DNA from: an uncultured Sulfurovum sp. | GTDB lineage: Bacteria; Campylobacterota; Campylobacteria; Campylobacterales; Sulfurovaceae | Length of the DNA stretch: 16,924 nucleotides | NCBI GenBank assembly: GCA_902727905.1 | Contig: CACVAR010000202.1 | Coordinates: 12,228 to 29,151, forward strand | Direction of reading: 5' to 3' | Shown here: one piece after another, positions 15,640 through 16,924 of the stretch | Layout of the letters: every line of letters starts with the position of its first letter | Position numbering within the stretch: position 1 is the first letter of the stretch | The notes under the pieces: generated by a model | The model's database searches: none | Seen by the model: the letters and a program-made list of their open reading frames with translations, nothing else | What the model was told of the DNA's origin: nothing | Made by a program: the position numbers and the translations under genes

Positions 15640-15645
15640 TATAAT
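15640..15645 (+). promoter_or_regulatory. -10 box of a + strand promoter with no protein gene downstream
   Basis: A perfect TATAAT gives a predicted start at A15652. The Fnr-type box centre would then be at -41.5, the standard class II activator position. The transcript would run into the structured segment 15654-15772 and then antisense to the regulator gene. Confidence 0.5.
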
Positions 15646-15651
15646 ACTTAC

Positions 15652-15772
15652 ATGAAAGATATGAGGGTTATAATCAATCACCTTTGAAAAACTTGTTTCA
15701 TTCATTATTTAAGTACATCTCTGTAAATCGTTGTTGTTTTTCACAACTTAAATAATTTTACTCATATCTTTC
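15652..15772 (+). ncRNA. Candidate structured small RNA between hemN and the regulator
   Basis: The segment contains nested perfect inverted repeats. The outer stem is GAAAGATATGAG (15654-15665) with CTCATATCTTTC (15761-15772), 12 bp. The inner stem is ATTATTTAAGT (15704-15714) with ACTTAAATAAT (15746-15756), 11 bp. Between them is a small hairpin TGAAA/TTTCA (15685-15700), and TACA-TCTC-TGTA lies within the inner loop. Together these would form a branched RNA of about 120 bases. The predicted start is two bases before the outer stem. There is no convincing T-run terminator at the end, which weakens the case. The opposite strand could fold in the same way as a leader or spacer between the regulator and hemN, so the strand is not certain. 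No known RNA family is recognised. Confidence 0.38.
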
Positions 15773-16413
15773 TAAACTTCTAATAACGTTTTTAACTTCT
15801 CTTTATCTAAAAGTAAATTATTTTTGTCAATAATTTCTAATTTTTTTAATTGACTTAAAATTCTTGAAAGTGTTTCTGGTGCCATATTTAAAAAATTAGC
15901 TATCTCTTTATTTTTACCATATTGAAAGTCATTAGGGTATTCATCAAGAAAAGAACAAACCTTAGCTAGAGCATCATAAACCATATTACGATTAATCACT
16001 TGCTCTAGCTGTTTTATCTTGACTGTCATTGATTTAATCATGTGAAATGAAAAATGAGCATTCGTTTGTAAAAGATTAAAAAACTTTTCTTTATCAATTA
16101 ATAAAACTTCAACGTCATCCCTCTTTGCAATAGCTGTAGCAGGGAATCTAAAATTTTCTAAAGATGACATCTCTGCAATAAAAGTAGATCTTCTAAAATA
16201 ATGAATAACTATTTCATTTCCTTTTAGATCTGTTTTATAAACCTTTATATACCCATCTAACAACAAATAAAAATATTGTGGCTCCTCTCCCTCATAAAAC
16301 AAAATATTATCATAGGAAAGTTTTTTAAGAGTAGCCATATTTGCTAAAAGCTCTATTTCACTGTCATCAAGCATTTTCAACAACTCTAATTTTCGAAGTT
16401 TATCTGTAATCAT
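15772..16413 (-). CDS. Crp/Fnr-family transcription regulator without an Fe-S cysteine cluster
   Basis: This 213-residue regulator has an N-terminal cyclic-nucleotide-binding-type beta-barrel (about residues 15-110, with YDNILFYEGEEPQYFYLLLDG), a dimer helix at about 115-142 and a C-terminal winged helix. The recognition helix has E180, S183 and R184 (APETLSRILSQLKKL), the ExxSR pattern that reads TTGAY half-sites in Fnr-like proteins. Fnr proper has an N-terminal Fe-S cysteine cluster. Here the only cysteine is C153, so direct Fe-S oxygen sensing is unlikely, and a Dnr/Nnr-like nitric oxide sensor or another ligand is possible. A near-perfect box (16466-16479) lies upstream of its own start, which suggests autoregulation. 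No strong ribosome site precedes the ATG. Its neighbours are hemN downstream and ccoN divergent. Confidence 0.92.
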   Translation of the reverse strand: MITDKLRKLELLKMLDDSEIELLANMATLKKLSYDNILFYEGEEPQYFYLLLDGYIKVYKTDLKGNEIVIHYFRRSTFIAEMSSLENFRFPATAIAKRDDVEVLLIDKEKFFNLLQTNAHFSFHMIKSMTVKIKQLEQVINRNMVYDALAKVCSFLDEYPNDFQYGKNKEIANFLNMAPETLSRILSQLKKLEIIDKNNLLLDKEKLKTLLEV

Positions 16414-16438
16414 TTGATAATTATAACAGAATTATCTC

Positions 16439-16444
16439 TTTATA
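16439..16444 (-). promoter_or_regulatory. Candidate -10 box of the regulator gene
   Basis: TATAAA on the - strand lies 31 bases from the centre of the Fnr-type box, with a predicted start near 16432 and a leader of about 19 bases. A second hexamer, TATAAT at 16425-16420, would give an almost leaderless transcript. Confidence 0.45.
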
Positions 16445-16465
16445 AATATTCTAGTTAGCTATAAA

Positions 16466-16479
16466 TTGACGCATATCAA
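16466..16479. promoter_or_regulatory. Near-perfect Fnr/Nnr-type operator
   Basis: TTGACGCATATCAA fits TTGAY-N4-RTCAA fully. It lies 53 bases before the regulator ATG. The centre, 16472.5, is 31 bases from a -10 hexamer on each strand (16439-16444 and 16501-16506). This supports class II activation in both directions and autoregulation. Confidence 0.72.
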
Positions 16480-16497
16480 TTTATTAGTTATAAATGC

Positions 16498-16506
16498 TGT
16501 TATAAT
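16498..16506 (+). promoter_or_regulatory. Perfect extended -10 element facing ccoN
   Basis: TGTTATAAT is an exact TGnTATAAT extended -10. The predicted start is near 16513, with the Fnr-type box at about -40.5. The transcript would have a leader of about 377 bases before ccoN, or be a separate short RNA. Confidence 0.5.
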
Positions 16507-16708
16507 TGTCCAAAAACTCACTTTTTTAACAGATTAAATATTATAAAATAAAATAATAATTATAATTTAAGTAAATTAATATATCTCCCTACTATAGTCC
16601 TAAAATATTATCAAAAACAACATAAATTTAAAAAAATTTCTACATTATTGAAAATCTTCTAAAGCCCATAATATAGTTAATTAAGAGTAAATATCTCTTA
16701 TTTAAAAT

Positions 16709-16730
16709 AGTAAAATACACACATTTTACT
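16709..16730. promoter_or_regulatory. Perfect 8-bp dyad, possible operator
   Basis: AGTAAAAT (16709-16716) and ATTTTACT (16723-16730) are exact inverted copies with a 6-base spacer, about 160 bases upstream of ccoN. No T run follows. The spacing suits a dimeric repressor or activator, but no family is recognised. Confidence 0.35.
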
Positions 16731-16802
16731 CATATAAATTCGATTGTAGAAAAAAATAAAAACTTTTGATGGTGTATTAAGTTTTATATAAAAAAAATGT
16801 AT

Positions 16803-16808
16803 TATACT
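16803..16808 (+). promoter_or_regulatory. Candidate -10 box of ccoN
   Basis: TATACT in an A/T-rich stretch with a run of A upstream predicts a start near 16815, leaving a leader of about 75 bases that contains the hairpin at 16819-16867. The overlapping TATAAC at 16809-16814 is an alternative. Confidence 0.4.
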
Positions 16809-16818
16809 TATAACTGAA

Positions 16819-16867
16819 GGCTATATTATGGTGATTATAACTTTAACTTAATCATAATATTACAGCC
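16819..16867 (+). other. Long imperfect inverted repeat in the ccoN leader
   Basis: The two 19-base arms (16819-16837 and 16849-16867) both have GGCT/AGCC-like ends: GGCT with AGCC, core ATATTATG with CATAATAT, and ATTA with TAAT, interrupted by small bulges. The loop is 11 bases. It ends 9 bases before the ribosome site (AAGGAGG, 16877-16883), so it may protect the message or act on translation. Confidence 0.4.
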
Positions 16868-16889
16868 ATAATTTTTAAGGAGGTAATGT

Positions 16890-16924
16890 ATGCAATCACA
16901 TGCAGCATTAGAATATGACTACAC
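16890..16924 (+). CDS. ccoN: cbb3-type cytochrome c oxidase subunit I, first 11 codons only
   Basis: Only the N terminus is in the window: MQSHAALEYDY. This resembles the start of campylobacterial CcoN proteins, which begin MQ and carry a YDYS/YDYT motif before the first TM segment. AAGGAGG at 16877-16883 lies 6 bases upstream of the ATG, a very strong ribosome site suited to a highly expressed gene. The family role is O2 reduction at low oxygen. The identification rests on 11 residues plus context (hemN and a Fnr-type regulator alongside), so it is probable but not proven. A second ATG at 16886 meets a stop after ten codons and is not used. Confidence 0.6.
   Translation, partial: MQSHAALEYDY

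Larger units (their letters stand above)
16414..16889. other. Divergent intergenic region between regulator and ccoN
   Basis: These 476 very AT-rich bases hold no protein gene that I can support. They contain a Fnr-type box with -10 hexamers on both sides, an 8-bp dyad (16709-16730), a weak stem TAAGAG/CTCTTA (16682-16700), a -10-like TATACT (16803-16808), a long imperfect hairpin (16819-16867) and the ccoN ribosome site. The part from about 16515 to 16680 is low-complexity A/T sequence in which I see nothing definite. Confidence 0.6.

Noticed and set aside
15652..15687. Leaderless 11-codon reading frame (ATG at 15652) at the predicted start of the candidate RNA
   Set aside because: It is very short, its codons coincide with the stem sequence, and nothing else supports translation.
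16766..16780. Possible Fnr box TTGATGGTGTATTAA upstream of ccoN
   Set aside because: Only one half-site is good; the other is off by one base and the spacer is five instead of four. The distance to TATACT is suitable, but the match is too weak to list.
1..16924. CRISPR arrays, tRNA genes, insertion sequences or phage genes
   Set aside because: No regularly spaced direct repeats, cloverleaf sequences, transposase-like proteins or terminal repeats were seen.

Overview
The window looks like chromosomal DNA of a free-living, low-GC member of the Campylobacterota (Epsilonproteobacteria), probably a Sulfurovum- or Sulfurimonas-like sulfur oxidiser. The evidence is the AT-rich base composition, the style of the oxygen-independent HemN, and the first 11 residues of a cbb3 oxidase subunit I at the right edge. 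The genus is inferred and was not tested. I see no tRNA, rRNA, CRISPR array, insertion sequence or phage gene.

Layout. (1) Positions 1-5337, + strand: an efflux operon with a TolC-like outer membrane protein (cut by the window edge), a periplasmic adaptor, and an RND pump whose two halves are separate genes divided by one in-frame TAG. It ends at a strong terminator hairpin. (2) 5386-7041, - strand: a lone HD-domain (dNTPase-like) protein. (3) 7308-12682, + strand: a caa3-type cytochrome c oxidase operon in the order SCO copper chaperone, subunit I (A2-type), subunit III, subunit IV, subunit II fused to cytochrome c, heme O synthase. A terminator-like hairpin holds the heme O synthase start codon in its loop. 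(4) 12789-14148, + strand: three uncharacterised genes (two-TM protein, cysteine-rich Sel1 protein, 65-residue TM protein) behind a palindrome that abuts a TATAAT. (5) 14174-16413, - strand: hemN and a Crp/Fnr-family regulator. (6) 16890 to the end, + strand: the start of ccoN.

How the parts fit. From 7.3 kb onwards the window is mostly about respiration: an oxidase of the high-oxygen heme-copper class, the start of a cbb3 (normally high-affinity) oxidase locus, an oxygen-independent heme enzyme, and a Crp/Fnr regulator. Two Fnr-type boxes were found, one upstream of hemN and one upstream of the regulator gene. Each has a -10-like hexamer on both sides at about the class II activation distance, so each may drive divergent transcription.

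The most interesting candidate for something undescribed is the 221-base gap between hemN and the regulator. A predicted start site at 15652, exactly 41.5 bases from the centre of the Fnr-type box, would begin a transcript that folds into nested perfect stems of 12 and 11 bp. This looks like a small structured RNA under the same control. Other notable points are the split RND pump with a four-cysteine tail at the split, the hairpin at the ctaB start, and the absence of a heme A synthase gene in the caa3 cluster.
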